From JAPUDQ01 sp964532145 (lineage in GTDB: Bacteria > Patescibacteriota > Saccharimonadia > Saccharimonadales > Saccharimonadaceae): a stretch of DNA of 64,000 nt. The notes under the pieces were generated by a model, which searched no databases, had not been told where the DNA came from, and saw nothing but the letters and a program-made list of their open reading frames with translations. Below, one piece after another: positions 42,646 to 50,936 of the stretch (within the stretch, counting starts at the first letter, position 1; every line of letters begins with the position of its first letter). Location: contig CAZHGM010000001.1 of assembly GCA_964532145.1 (NCBI GenBank), positions 30,991 to 94,990 of the forward strand, in the 5' to 3' direction. A program made the position numbers and the translations under genes.

Positions 42646-43349
42646 AGCGCAAGTAACGATAATTGTTGCGACGCAGGAAGTAGCAGCGAAAAAGTGACAC
42701 CCTCATCGTGATGCCGACGCAGATGCAAGCGACCACTCATATGCTCGGCAAATTGTTCCGCAATCATGAGTCCCAGTCCGCTGCTGCGTGGCCGTCCACT
42801 TAGCGGCAAGGGCGTCTTACCGACATGACGCCGAAAACGTGCCAGATTGTTCGTCAAAGGGCCGTAGTCCCTCACCCCTGTCATGATCAAATCTCCTTGT
42901 CGCCTAGACCGCAGTTCTATCGGTCTGCCCGGCTTATTATGTGCCAGAGCGTTATCACATAGTCCGAGAATAACTGTTCTAAGTAGCGAATAATTCGCAA
43001 TCGCGACGGGATTTGATTTGGTGGAATGAATTTCAATTGTTTGGTTGAGGGCGGTTGAAAGTGGGAATAACTCGTGGGCAACATCTTCGAGCAACGATAC
43101 CATATGTATAGGCTCACACGAAAATAGCGTGTCTTCGAGACGGGCAACCTGCGTCAGGCTATCGACAAGGTTAAGGCTACGTTCAGCCGTTAAGCGAATT
43201 CGCTGAGCTGCTTTCTCGTCTTCCAGCTGAAACGATAATTGCCTGATTAGTACCAGTGGGGACTTCAATTCGTGAGCAGCCGCTAGCAATGACGGAATCT
43301 GCTGCCACATATCCGTCTCAGTCCCACCTGCAGACTGAAGTTTCCCCAT
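42642..43349 (-). CDS. Soluble sensor histidine kinase
   Basis: 235 residues with no membrane helix or sensor domain: HisKA with His in AAAHELKSPL, N-box-like LCDNALAHNKP, G boxes VRDYGPL and SGLGLMIAEQFAEHMSGRL. The N box lacks the usual second Asn. It overlaps its partner regulator by ATGA. Leaderless promoter TACACT (43356-43361, minus), 6 nt before the ATG. The signal is presumably cytoplasmic or comes through another protein. Confidence 0.88.
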   Translation of the reverse strand: MGKLQSAGGTETDMWQQIPSLLAAAHELKSPLVLIRQLSFQLEDEKAAQRIRLTAERSLNLVDSLTQVARLEDTLFSCEPIHMVSLLEDVAHELFPLSTALNQTIEIHSTKSNPVAIANYSLLRTVILGLCDNALAHNKPGRPIELRSRRQGDLIMTGVRDYGPLTNNLARFRRHVGKTPLPLSGRPRSSGLGLMIAEQFAEHMSGRLHLRRHHDEGVTFSLLLPASQQLSLLAL

Positions 43350-43367
43350 GTATCTAGTGTACCAAAT

Positions 43368-44015
43368 CTACGGGTTGAATTTGAGTGATTTTAACACCGT
43401 ATCGTCATAATCATCTTTGTAGGCTGTTGCGTCCGATGCAACGGTCAGTGTTTTATCGCGAACTTTGAAAATCACTGCTGAACCGGTTCGATCTTTGCTG
43501 AATTGACCGTCCAGCCGAATGCCGCTGAAGCCTTCCACCGTCACAGGATTGCTTCGGAGTGAACCTTTTTTTACGAGGGAATCATAGGATTTAATGATGG
43601 TCTCATAGGGCTTGTCTTCCACCAGCACTCGAAGTGCGAAAGGCTGCGACTCGCCGATGGGTGGTACAACATCGGGGTGGAAATACGCCTCAAGGTTAGT
43701 GGCCTGCCGTGCTGTATAGGCACTCCAGGTCTTTGGGTACTGAAACGACACCGATCCAAGGTCAGCTGGGCCGTTGAACGTACGGGTTGGAACCTTCTCA
43801 CGCTCTAGCGCGGCTGCCTCATCTATGGTCTTTTGCTCGGTTTTCGCCTTTGCGACAGCTGTTGCGATTTTATCATCTGTATTGTTTTTGTAGTCGCTAT
43901 ACCCCATGTAGGCCCATATAAGCAGACCTGTGAGCACAACAACAACCAAACCAGTTAATATGTTTGTTACGAGTAACGGGTTAACGCCGCCGTACTGATA
44001 CGATTTTCCGTTCAT
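43368..44015 (-). CDS. Membrane-anchored protein of unknown function
   Basis: 215 residues: N-terminal helix (LVTNILTGLVVVVLTGLLIW), a Lys/Glu/Ala-rich coiled coil, then a beta-rich outer domain (SFQYPKTWSAYT...SGIRLDGQFSKDRTGSAVIFKV) resembling PsbP-like or lipoprotein-type domains. ATG 44015 is 6 nt after TATACT (44022-44027, minus), so leaderless. It lies just upstream of the two-component pair and may be its sensor partner; that is inference only. Confidence 0.7.
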   Translation of the reverse strand: MNGKSYQYGGVNPLLVTNILTGLVVVVLTGLLIWAYMGYSDYKNNTDDKIATAVAKAKTEQKTIDEAAALEREKVPTRTFNGPADLGSVSFQYPKTWSAYTARQATNLEAYFHPDVVPPIGESQPFALRVLVEDKPYETIIKSYDSLVKKGSLRSNPVTVEGFSGIRLDGQFSKDRTGSAVIFKVRDKTLTVASDATAYKDDYDDTVLKSLKFNP

Positions 44016-44053
44016 TCTGCCAGTATAGATTATGAGACGCTCACGTGTAAAGC

Positions 44054-44563
44054 TCATGCTTTGCTCCCGTAGGAGTACATGCGCATTGCCCCGTCTTGTG
44101 CAATAAGCGTCGCCGACGGCACTTCAAAGCCATAACTAATAAACGTGAGTGGTTGATACTGGCTCCACCTGAGAAGACATGTTTCAATTGAGCTGATGCT
44201 GAGACTGGTGGCGAACGCATATACAACTGTTACCCCTGGCGGCAGTCGTTTGATGTGTTCATAATCATGAAGTACCACGGAAACTTGAGGTACATGGCGA
44301 AATCGATATTTCATAATAGCCCACAATATCGGGTTTAATTCGTAGCCAATCGACCGGGCGCCGCGGCGTCGTGCTTCGTCGAGCACAATGCCATCTCCCG
44401 CCCCCAAATCAACAAGCATATCATTTTCACCCAGCGGATATAACGTCTTAAAAGCGTGACGTAGTTGTTTGCGGTGCGATGGAACATACGGCGCTCCGCG
44501 TAGTACAATCAGCCCAAAACTTACAAATACTAATGCGCCAAGCGCCCACCAAACATACGTCAT
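44054..44563 (-). CDS. Membrane-anchored SAM-dependent methyltransferase-like protein
   Basis: 169 residues: an N-terminal membrane helix (WWALGALVFVSFGLIVL), then a class I methyltransferase fold with DMLVDLGAGDGIVLDEARRRG (SAM loop) and IGYELNPIL. The C-terminal half is short, without a clear substrate domain. The ATG overlaps the xseB stop (ATGA). Substrate unknown. Confidence 0.8.
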   Translation of the reverse strand: MTYVWWALGALVFVSFGLIVLRGAPYVPSHRKQLRHAFKTLYPLGENDMLVDLGAGDGIVLDEARRRGARSIGYELNPILWAIMKYRFRHVPQVSVVLHDYEHIKRLPPGVTVVYAFATSLSISSIETCLLRWSQYQPLTFISYGFEVPSATLIAQDGAMRMYSYGSKA

Positions 44564-44772
44564 GCCGTACCGTCAAAGCGCTCTTTTAACACCGTAACTG
44601 TGTTCTCTAGTTCAGCCAAACGAATCTTTATCGCCTGAGCAAGTGTTGACGCTTCTTCAAATTTCTCAATCGCTTTTTCAATATCAAAATCATCCTGTTC
44701 AAACCATGCAGCCAACTCGTCGAGACGTTTCATTTGCTCTTGCAATGACGTATCAGAGGGTGTTTTGGACAT
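44560..44772 (-). CDS. xseB: Exodeoxyribonuclease VII small subunit
   Basis: 70 residues with the XseB pattern: MKRLDELAAWFEQDDFDIEKAIEKFEEASTLAQAIKIRLAELE is split here only by name; the helical hairpin starts at MKRLDELAAWFE and includes DIEKAIEKFEEA. It overlaps xseA by 20 bp and has a GGAG site. It forms ExoVII with the large subunit, degrading single-stranded DNA. Confidence 0.92.
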   Translation of the reverse strand: MSKTPSDTSLQEQMKRLDELAAWFEQDDFDIEKAIEKFEEASTLAQAIKIRLAELENTVTVLKERFDGTA

Positions 44773-45859
44773 ATGTTACTCCTGCATGTATTGTACTTGC
44801 TTTCGTTTCAACGGTCACGACATCACCGACTTTCGCAGTCGTAATAATAATCCCTTTAGCATTCCGAAGCACGCTATATCCCCGTCGCATGGCGGCCTTG
44901 GGGTCGAGCTGCGTAAGAAGGGTCTCGTACAACGATAATTGCTTCGATAGTTCCCGATGCCGTTGCTGTACGTAATTATCCATCTGCATCACGATATCAT
45001 CAACATTCAACCGCTCCTCGTCAAGCCTCGTATAAAACGTATCGCCAATCATTTCGACCGTTCGTTTCGCCTGGTCGATACTTTCCCGCCTATCCGGGAC
45101 TACGAGCATCGCGGCGCCGCTTGGTGTCGGCGCTCGTACATCTGCCGCAAGATCAGCCAAACTTGTATCTACCTCATGACCAATGCCCGTCACAACGGCT
45201 ACGCGGCTGGCAGCAATCGCCCTCACCAGCGGCTCATCATTAAACGCACGTAAATCATCGAGGCTCCCTCCCCCGCGAATCATTACAATCACGTCTGGTG
45301 GCGTCTCAAGCTCGTTCATGTATTGCAATGCCTTTATAATCTGCTGGGGGGCCGCCGCTCCCTGAACGGCAACGTGCGCTACCATTACCTCCAGCCCACC
45401 CCATCGTTCGTTAAGAATCTTGATAAAATCAGCGTAACCAGCTGCAGCCGTGCTACTAATAACCCCTATCCGCTGTGGAATGTGCGGTAACGCTCGTTTT
45501 CGCTCCGCAGCAAACAAGCCTTCTTTTTGGAGCTTGGCCTGGAGCAACTCGAACGATCGTTTCAGGCTACCCTCGCCAACGGGTTTGATATCGCGAATGG
45601 TCAGGCTGAATTTGCCCCATTGCGTTAGTTTTGGCTGTGCCTCGACTCGGACCTTCATACCATCCTCAATAGGCGTACGCAATTGGAACACCATCATAAA
45701 ACAACCGAGTGTGCTTTGTGCGTCTTTCAGATCAAAAAATACATACTTTTGCTGGTTAATCTTAAAAGACGAAACTTCTCCTTCCACTACGATTGACGGG
45801 TATGCATAGTCAAGCGTCTGATTGATCAGCGCAATAGCATCGCTGACGCTAAGACTCAT
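44753..45859 (-). CDS. xseA: Exodeoxyribonuclease VII large subunit
   Basis: 368 residues: N-terminal OB fold (SIVVEGEVSSFKINQQKYVFFDLKD begins near residue 20), catalytic domain with RIGVISSTAAAGYADF, VMIRGGGSLDDLRAFNDE and GIGHEVDTSLADLAADVRAPTPSGAA, and a shortened C-terminal coiled coil. The start could be 45859 or 45868; both overlap the flippase-like gene. Operon with xseB and the methyltransferase-like gene. Confidence 0.94.
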   Translation of the reverse strand: MSLSVSDAIALINQTLDYAYPSIVVEGEVSSFKINQQKYVFFDLKDAQSTLGCFMMVFQLRTPIEDGMKVRVEAQPKLTQWGKFSLTIRDIKPVGEGSLKRSFELLQAKLQKEGLFAAERKRALPHIPQRIGVISSTAAAGYADFIKILNERWGGLEVMVAHVAVQGAAAPQQIIKALQYMNELETPPDVIVMIRGGGSLDDLRAFNDEPLVRAIAASRVAVVTGIGHEVDTSLADLAADVRAPTPSGAAMLVVPDRRESIDQAKRTVEMIGDTFYTRLDEERLNVDDIVMQMDNYVQQRHRELSKQLSLYETLLTQLDPKAAMRRGYSVLRNAKGIIITTAKVGDVVTVETKASTIHAGVTYVQNTL

Positions 45860-46883
45860 GTTTTCCATACTTGTTGAGCGCATGTTGATAGAAATAATAC
45901 CCCGATACAATCGTCAGGAGCATTAAAATAGCTCGAGACAAGAGCGTTGCCGCAATAACGGCCCCTCTGTCGATACCGCTAGCCGCCAAAAAAGCCACCA
46001 TTAACGCCTCATAGCCACCCACCCCTCCTGGCGTAAAGAAAAATGACCCAGCAAACCCCGCTAATCCATATGCAATCAACAGCGGCGCGGGATTAATCGG
46101 CGTCCCCAAGGCCCAGAACGTAATCCAGAAGAGCGAGACTTCACTAATGACAAATACAATGCCCCACAAAAACGGTTTTTTAAGCACGGAGGGATCGCGC
46201 GATAATTCACAATAATCCCCGTGCAGATCCTCAAAAAATGTATTGACAGCTTCCTGTTTCAGAAGCGGTTTGGGCTGTCGCATAACCGACTTCCATGTAG
46301 CATTGACATGCCGAGTAATAAACGCGGCTGTCCGATGAAGGCGTGGTTTGCTCTGAATGACATAAACTGTCAACAGCGTACCGATAATAATAACTGAAGC
46401 CAGCCCGCTGGCTACAAGGATGGGAATTCGTTCCAGGCCGTTATCCAAAGTAATCGCCACAACGGCGATCAGAAGCAGTACCAAAAAGGCAGCAAATGTT
46501 GCCGCAAACCGTACGACTTGTGCGAGTGTGGCGCGTCCAGGATTAACACCCAGCTTCCCCAGCCGCCATGTCATATATGATGCCCCTGATACGCCCGCGC
46601 TTGGGAGAATGTGGTTAACAAAATTAAGCTCGAGGGCAATTTTAGCCGCTTCGGCCGGAGGTACGTTGAGATCAAATTTTTCTTTCAGATATGAAAACAC
46701 CATGGCACCCGCCGCATAGTAACTAAGCACCTGTGTCGGCAACAGTACCAGCAAGACCCACGGATTGACCTGCCCCAACAGATGCCAGGCCCGGACCAAC
46801 TCGTTTCGTGCCGCATACAGAATAACGACCACTAGTGCAAGCGTAATAAGACTCAGCCAGGTTTTAAACGAAACCCTCCGCAT
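45849..46883 (-). CDS. Lysylphosphatidylglycerol synthase TM-domain (UPF0104) protein
   Basis: 344-residue membrane protein with eight or so helices, matching the flippase-like domain of MprF (LNFVNHILPSAGVSGASYMTWRLG, TPGGVGGYEALMVAFL). The aminoacyl-transferase domain is absent, so it probably flips a lipid rather than aminoacylates it. Leaderless promoter TATAAT (46892-46897, minus), 8 nt before the ATG and back to back with the next gene's promoter in a 40-bp gap. Confidence 0.88.
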   Translation of the reverse strand: MRRVSFKTWLSLITLALVVVILYAARNELVRAWHLLGQVNPWVLLVLLPTQVLSYYAAGAMVFSYLKEKFDLNVPPAEAAKIALELNFVNHILPSAGVSGASYMTWRLGKLGVNPGRATLAQVVRFAATFAAFLVLLLIAVVAITLDNGLERIPILVASGLASVIIIGTLLTVYVIQSKPRLHRTAAFITRHVNATWKSVMRQPKPLLKQEAVNTFFEDLHGDYCELSRDPSVLKKPFLWGIVFVISEVSLFWITFWALGTPINPAPLLIAYGLAGFAGSFFFTPGGVGGYEALMVAFLAASGIDRGAVIAATLLSRAILMLLTIVSGYYFYQHALNKYGKHES

Positions 46884-46923
46884 ATAGCCCTATTATACCT
46901 TAGTCAGCTATACTGAGGTAGCA

Positions 46924-48144
46924 ATGACACACATTTTACTTACCGGACGACTTCCAGAACTTAGTATTGCTGAACTTGAGTCACTCTACGGAGCTAGCTC
47001 AGTCACCCGAATTGGTCAGCATGCGCTCGTCGATGCTAAGGTAAATTTCAGCCACCTCGGCGGTAGTATTAAGATGGCTACCTTACTAACGACGCTTGAC
47101 ACATCAAACCCTCAAAAAGCCTTCGACTACTGTCGTAAAGCCTTGCCTCAGTATGTCGCTGACTTTCCAGAAGGGAAAATAAAACTTGGCGTCAGTCTCT
47201 ACGGTGGTTCGATGCCACTTTACAAACAAAACGCTAACGCGCTCTCCCTCAAAAAGACCCTGCGAAACATGGGCCGCTCCGTCCGTGTCGTCCCTAACAC
47301 TGAGCCCGAATTGTCAAGCGCACAAACCTACCACAACAGCCTGGCATCACCGCTAGGCCTTGAGCTAGTGTTCGTGACAACCAGTAGTCATATTTACATT
47401 GGCCATGTTACGCATGTCCAGGATATCGATAGCTATACGCTGCGCGACCGCGGCCGGCCAAAACGCGACGCATTCGTCGGTATGCTTCCGCCGAAACTCG
47501 CACAAACGATCATCAATTTGTCTGTCGGACAAAATGGTGACACCGCAACACTGCGCGCGGAAGATGATGGGCAAAGAAGATCCGATGACAGCACGGTGAT
47601 CCTCGATCCTTTTTGCGGTACTGGAGTTATATTGCAAGAAGCTGTCCTGATGGGCTATTCGGTGTATGGCACTGATACTTCGTTTAAAATGATAGATTAT
47701 TCTCGAGAAAACCTTACGTGGCTTACTTCAAAATTTAAAATTGAAAATTCAAAATTTGAGCTTGCACAAGCTGATGCCACAACCTACCGTTGGAGCTTCC
47801 CCTCTGGTCCTATAGCAATAGCGACAGAATCTTATCTTGGCCAACCAATCGGCGGCCAGAATCCGACACAGGAGAAAATGCACGATATCATTCACGAATG
47901 CAATTCAATTATGCGAGGCTTTCTGCGTAATATCGCAAGCCAACTGCCAATTGGAAGCCGTCTCTGCATTGCCGCGCCAAGCTGGTATATCAATGGCTCC
48001 CACCATGACCTTCCAGTCCTTGACGAGTTGATGCCTCTCGGATTTAGCCAGGTTCCATTTACCCACACCAGCCCCTCAATGTTTATTTATAGTCGCGAGG
48101 ATCAACTGACTCACCGCCGGCTACTTGTGCTCACCCGATCTTGA
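46924..48144 (+). CDS. Trm11/TrmG10-like RNA methyltransferase
   Basis: 406 residues: an N-terminal THUMP-like part (LLTGRLPELSIAELESLYG, LGVSLYGG) and a C-terminal class I methyltransferase with DPFCGTGVILQEA (SAM site). The usual catalytic N/D-P-P-Y motif is replaced by TESYLGQP, as in the archaeal-like Trm11 relatives of candidate phyla. Residues 269-282 or so (SKFKIEN-SKFELAQ) are two copies of a 7-codon unit encoded by an AT-rich direct repeat, probably an insertion. TATACT lies 9 nt before the ATG, with GAGGT between. Confidence 0.82.
   Translation: MTHILLTGRLPELSIAELESLYGASSVTRIGQHALVDAKVNFSHLGGSIKMATLLTTLDTSNPQKAFDYCRKALPQYVADFPEGKIKLGVSLYGGSMPLYKQNANALSLKKTLRNMGRSVRVVPNTEPELSSAQTYHNSLASPLGLELVFVTTSSHIYIGHVTHVQDIDSYTLRDRGRPKRDAFVGMLPPKLAQTIINLSVGQNGDTATLRAEDDGQRRSDDSTVILDPFCGTGVILQEAVLMGYSVYGTDTSFKMIDYSRENLTWLTSKFKIENSKFELAQADATTYRWSFPSGPIAIATESYLGQPIGGQNPTQEKMHDIIHECNSIMRGFLRNIASQLPIGSRLCIAAPSWYINGSHHDLPVLDELMPLGFSQVPFTHTSPSMFIYSREDQLTHRRLLVLTRS
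47727..47757 (+). repeat. AT-rich 21-bp direct repeat within the methyltransferase gene
   Basis: TTCAAAATTT occurs at 47727-47736 and 47748-47757, exactly 21 bp (7 codons) apart, encoding SKFKIEN then SKFELAQ. Similar AT-rich heptad-codon inserts are known from short tandemly repeated repetitive sequences in other bacteria. Confidence 0.6.
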
Positions 48145-48270
48145 CTTTTCATCTCACCAGAGGTAAAATTGATGAGATTTTGAGTAATCATACTCACAGT
48201 TTAATAAGCTAATCGTCCGAGCTAACACGGAGTACGAGACGCCAAATGGCGGTCGAAGGAGAAATAATTT

Positions 48271-48543
48271 ATGTCACATGTCAAAGCTGGTGGAACCAGT
48301 AAGAACGTTCACAATAACCCTGGCCAACGGCTCGGCGTCAAACGATTTGGCGGCCAGAAAGTCAACGCGGGCGAAGTACTCGTCCGCCAAACTGGCTCAA
48401 CCAAGCAAGCCGGTGAAGGCACCTACATGAGTCGCAACTTTACGATTCACGCCGCCAAAAACGGTGTTGTTGGGTTTAAAAAAGTTAAATCCCGCCGCTT
48501 TACCGGCAAAACTCAAACTCGCACACAAGTCACCGTGCAATAA
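48271..48543 (+). CDS. rpmA: 50S ribosomal protein L27
   Basis: 90 residues. L27 lies near the peptidyl transferase centre. Motifs: KAGGTSKNVHNNPGQRLGVK, AGEVLVRQTGS, AAKNGVVGFKKV. The N-terminus starts directly with SHVKAGG, with no cleavable extension. Strong Shine-Dalgarno GAAGGAG; a small hairpin GACGCC-AAAT-GGCGGTC precedes it and may act in the leader. It is not next to rplU here. Confidence 0.96.
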   Translation: MSHVKAGGTSKNVHNNPGQRLGVKRFGGQKVNAGEVLVRQTGSTKQAGEGTYMSRNFTIHAAKNGVVGFKKVKSRRFTGKTQTRTQVTVQ

Positions 48544-48552
48544 ATTATAGCT

Positions 48553-49212
48553 TTATTCCATCCGAGCATTGGCCTGACGCCTAGCCACTTGTAGTGCTTG
48601 CGGTAGCTCATTCAGCAGCGCTGTCAAATCAGGCTGATCAATGCCATTCTCGTTACTGACTGGATGCACCGTGCCTTTTTCTCCTCGCTTAACATGCTGA
48701 GAAAGTATGCCGTTGCCGTCCACGGCCAGCGCATAGTGATAATTATCCGACGCCTGACCCTCTGGTACAACACTCATGTCAATTCTAAATGATGTATGAG
48801 CATCATGGCCTGTGGATTCTAAAAGCCCAAGTGATAGCACGCGGCACTTAACTCCATCCGCCATTACCAGCGGCTCTCGACCCTCCATCACATCTGCAAA
48901 TGAAATACCGGCTGCAAGCTGGCCAAAATTTATTGAACCTTGTCGTATCTGCACGGTCTCGGCAGTATTATGGTTGTACGGGTCGATTTCCGCATACTGC
49001 ATTGGTGTAGCTTTCATGACATCAAGTACTTGCTGGACATGCCCCGCTAAACCAAAACGACGTTCAATTATTTCTTGACCTGGTTGGCTATTCTGCTGAT
49101 TTGCCTGGCCCCATCCCCGTAATCGCTGTAATGCGGCCTGAATATCCCGCCCAATTTTGAGCCTTTTTGGCTTTCCTGCCTCTTCTGGTGTATCTCTTTG
49201 TGTTTCAGTCAT
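48553..49212 (-). CDS. Hypothetical protein with near-consensus promoter
   Basis: 219 residues, soluble; basic N-terminal 40 residues then mixed alpha/beta (ETVQIRQGSINFGQLAAGIS; MVPDG-like loops; SNENGIDQPDLTALLNELP). Family not recognised. Promoter on the minus strand TTGACA (49242-49247), 17 bp, TAATGT (49219-49224), then 6 nt to the ATG: leaderless. The -35 is part of the palindrome TTGACA-AAC-TGTCAA, a possible operator. Its expression should be strong if unrepressed. Confidence 0.65.
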   Translation of the reverse strand: MTETQRDTPEEAGKPKRLKIGRDIQAALQRLRGWGQANQQNSQPGQEIIERRFGLAGHVQQVLDVMKATPMQYAEIDPYNHNTAETVQIRQGSINFGQLAAGISFADVMEGREPLVMADGVKCRVLSLGLLESTGHDAHTSFRIDMSVVPEGQASDNYHYALAVDGNGILSQHVKRGEKGTVHPVSNENGIDQPDLTALLNELPQALQVARRQANARME

Positions 49213-49268
49213 ATATAAACATTAGCAAAATATTGACAGTTTGTCAATAGGCTTATGCTATGCTTGGC

Positions 49269-49646
49269 TTATATCCCGAGATGGTGCTTGATACGTTCTA
49301 CAACGTCGCTAATAACCACTTGCGACTTCACAAGATAGTCATCTGCGCCAAGTGATTCGGCACGTAGTTTGTCCTTAGGCTGCGACAGCGCCGTCAGCAT
49401 AATGACGCGGACATTCATCGTCTCGGGAGTATTTTTTAGGATATCAAGCACATCAAAGCCATCGATTTTAGGCATCATTGCATCGAGCACGATGAGATCC
49501 GGCCTAAAATCAACTGCTGTTGATAATGCTTGTTCGCCATTGGCAACATGCTGGACGTCAAAGCCTTCGAGCTCAAGACGGGACAGATACACACTGGCAA
49601 GCGCGCCATCGTCTTCTACTAATAGAATTTTTTTCTTTACTTCCAT
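49269..49646 (-). CDS. Single-domain response regulator, paralogue of the one at 861
   Basis: 125 residues: VEDDGAL, phospho-acceptor Asp in VLDAMMPKIDGFDVLDIL, TALSQ, and LVKSQV. The sequence closely follows the receiver at 861-1958 but lacks its Pro-rich tail. It is downstream of the FtsEX/hydrolase/CtpA genes but has its own leaderless promoter TATAGT (49653-49658, minus), 6 nt before the ATG. Confidence 0.92.
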   Translation of the reverse strand: MEVKKKILLVEDDGALASVYLSRLELEGFDVQHVANGEQALSTAVDFRPDLIVLDAMMPKIDGFDVLDILKNTPETMNVRVIMLTALSQPKDKLRAESLGADDYLVKSQVVISDVVERIKHHLGI

Positions 49647-49671
49647 GTCTTTACTATAGCAACCTCATCGA

Positions 49672-50871
49672 TCATTTCAATAGCTCAATCGCTTTGTCTT
49701 TTTGCGGATCGCGGCCAGCGGTAATGTCTTCCTCTGTTAAGCCAACGACCGTCTGTGGAGTAATACCTTCTTTTGATATGTTTTTACCACTCGGCGTATA
49801 CCAGCTAGCGATAGTAACCTTCAGACTTCCACCATCATCCAGGCTCTTTACATCCTGAACAACTCCTTTCCCGTAGGTTTTTTCACCCACGAGCTTAGCG
49901 GCGTTGTTGTCGCTGAGTGCTCCAGCCATAATCTCGCTAGCGCTCGCGCTGCCTCCGTTTACTAATACAACTGTTGGAATACCCTTTAGAACTGACTCGC
50001 CATGTGCATACAGCGTATCCACAACTTGGCCACCAGTTCTCTCGGTCACCACAACCTTACCGTCGAGCCATAGACTCGAAATATCTCGGGCTGCATCCAA
50101 ATAACCGCCCCCGTTCCCTCGCAGATCCACCACAATGCCCTTGACGCCTTTTTGCGTGAATTCTTGCGCGGCTTGACGCGCTAGTTGCACAGTGTCACTC
50201 TGACCAAATCGCGAAATCCGCATAATACCGATGTTGTCGGATGTTATTTCAGTTTTGACGCTTGGGTCAGTAATAGTGTCCCGCACTACCGAAATTTCAA
50301 CTGGCTTGTCTTGGCCAGAGCGTGCCAGGGTGAGTTTGATGGAGGTACCTCTTTGACCGCGAATTTTTTTGACCGCCTGCTCAACTGACCAGGCGTGAGT
50401 TGCCTCGTTATTTACCATAACGATACTATCACCAGCGATAATACCTGCTTTTTGGGCAGGACTGCCTTCGATCGTGCTGATTACCGTTAATTGTCCGTCT
50501 TTTTTGCCAAGCTCTGCTCCGATTCCCTCAAATGTGCCCTCAAGGTCGTTTAAAAACTCTTTGGCCTCATCAGCAGTAAAATAGACCGTATACGGGTCAC
50601 CAACAGCATCCACCATACCGCGTTTAGCCCCATCAATAAGCTTCTGTTTGTCGAGTGCACCATCATAGCTCACCGCCAGCTGCTTGTATAAATTCTGCAC
50701 CGTTGCAAAATCAAGCGTATCGCTCGTCGACTTTTCTCCCTTAAGCTTAGCAACGATATAATCCGACCGTGTTCCAGCAATATATGCCACCGCAATTGCG
50801 AGCACTAGCACAAAAATATGCGTCATCGTAACAGAACTTCGCGTGCCGCGTTGATCAGATGTCGATTTCAC
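49672..50871 (-). CDS. ctpA: S41-family C-terminal processing protease CtpA
   Basis: 399 residues: a membrane anchor (IFVLVLAIAVAYIAGT), a PDZ domain (GIGAELGKKDGQLTVIS...AGIIAGDSIVMVNN) and the S41 protease core with the catalytic Ser in GSASASEIMAGAL and Lys in EKTYGKGVVQ. GTG 50871 is the likely start: GGAGG lies 6 nt before it, whereas the frame's first GTG (50898) is only 3 nt after TACAAT. CtpA proteases control wall hydrolases in other bacteria, which fits the CHAP hydrolase gene beside it. Confidence 0.9.
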   Translation of the reverse strand: MKSTSDQRGTRSSVTMTHIFVLVLAIAVAYIAGTRSDYIVAKLKGEKSTSDTLDFATVQNLYKQLAVSYDGALDKQKLIDGAKRGMVDAVGDPYTVYFTADEAKEFLNDLEGTFEGIGAELGKKDGQLTVISTIEGSPAQKAGIIAGDSIVMVNNEATHAWSVEQAVKKIRGQRGTSIKLTLARSGQDKPVEISVVRDTITDPSVKTEITSDNIGIMRISRFGQSDTVQLARQAAQEFTQKGVKGIVVDLRGNGGGYLDAARDISSLWLDGKVVVTERTGGQVVDTLYAHGESVLKGIPTVVLVNGGSASASEIMAGALSDNNAAKLVGEKTYGKGVVQDVKSLDDGGSLKVTIASWYTPSGKNISKEGITPQTVVGLTEEDITAGRDPQKDKAIELLK

Positions 50872-50936
50872 CCAAGTCCTCCAAAGGCTTATATTCACCC
50901 TATTGTAGCATGCTTTTGCTTATTGAGGCTGAGAAA

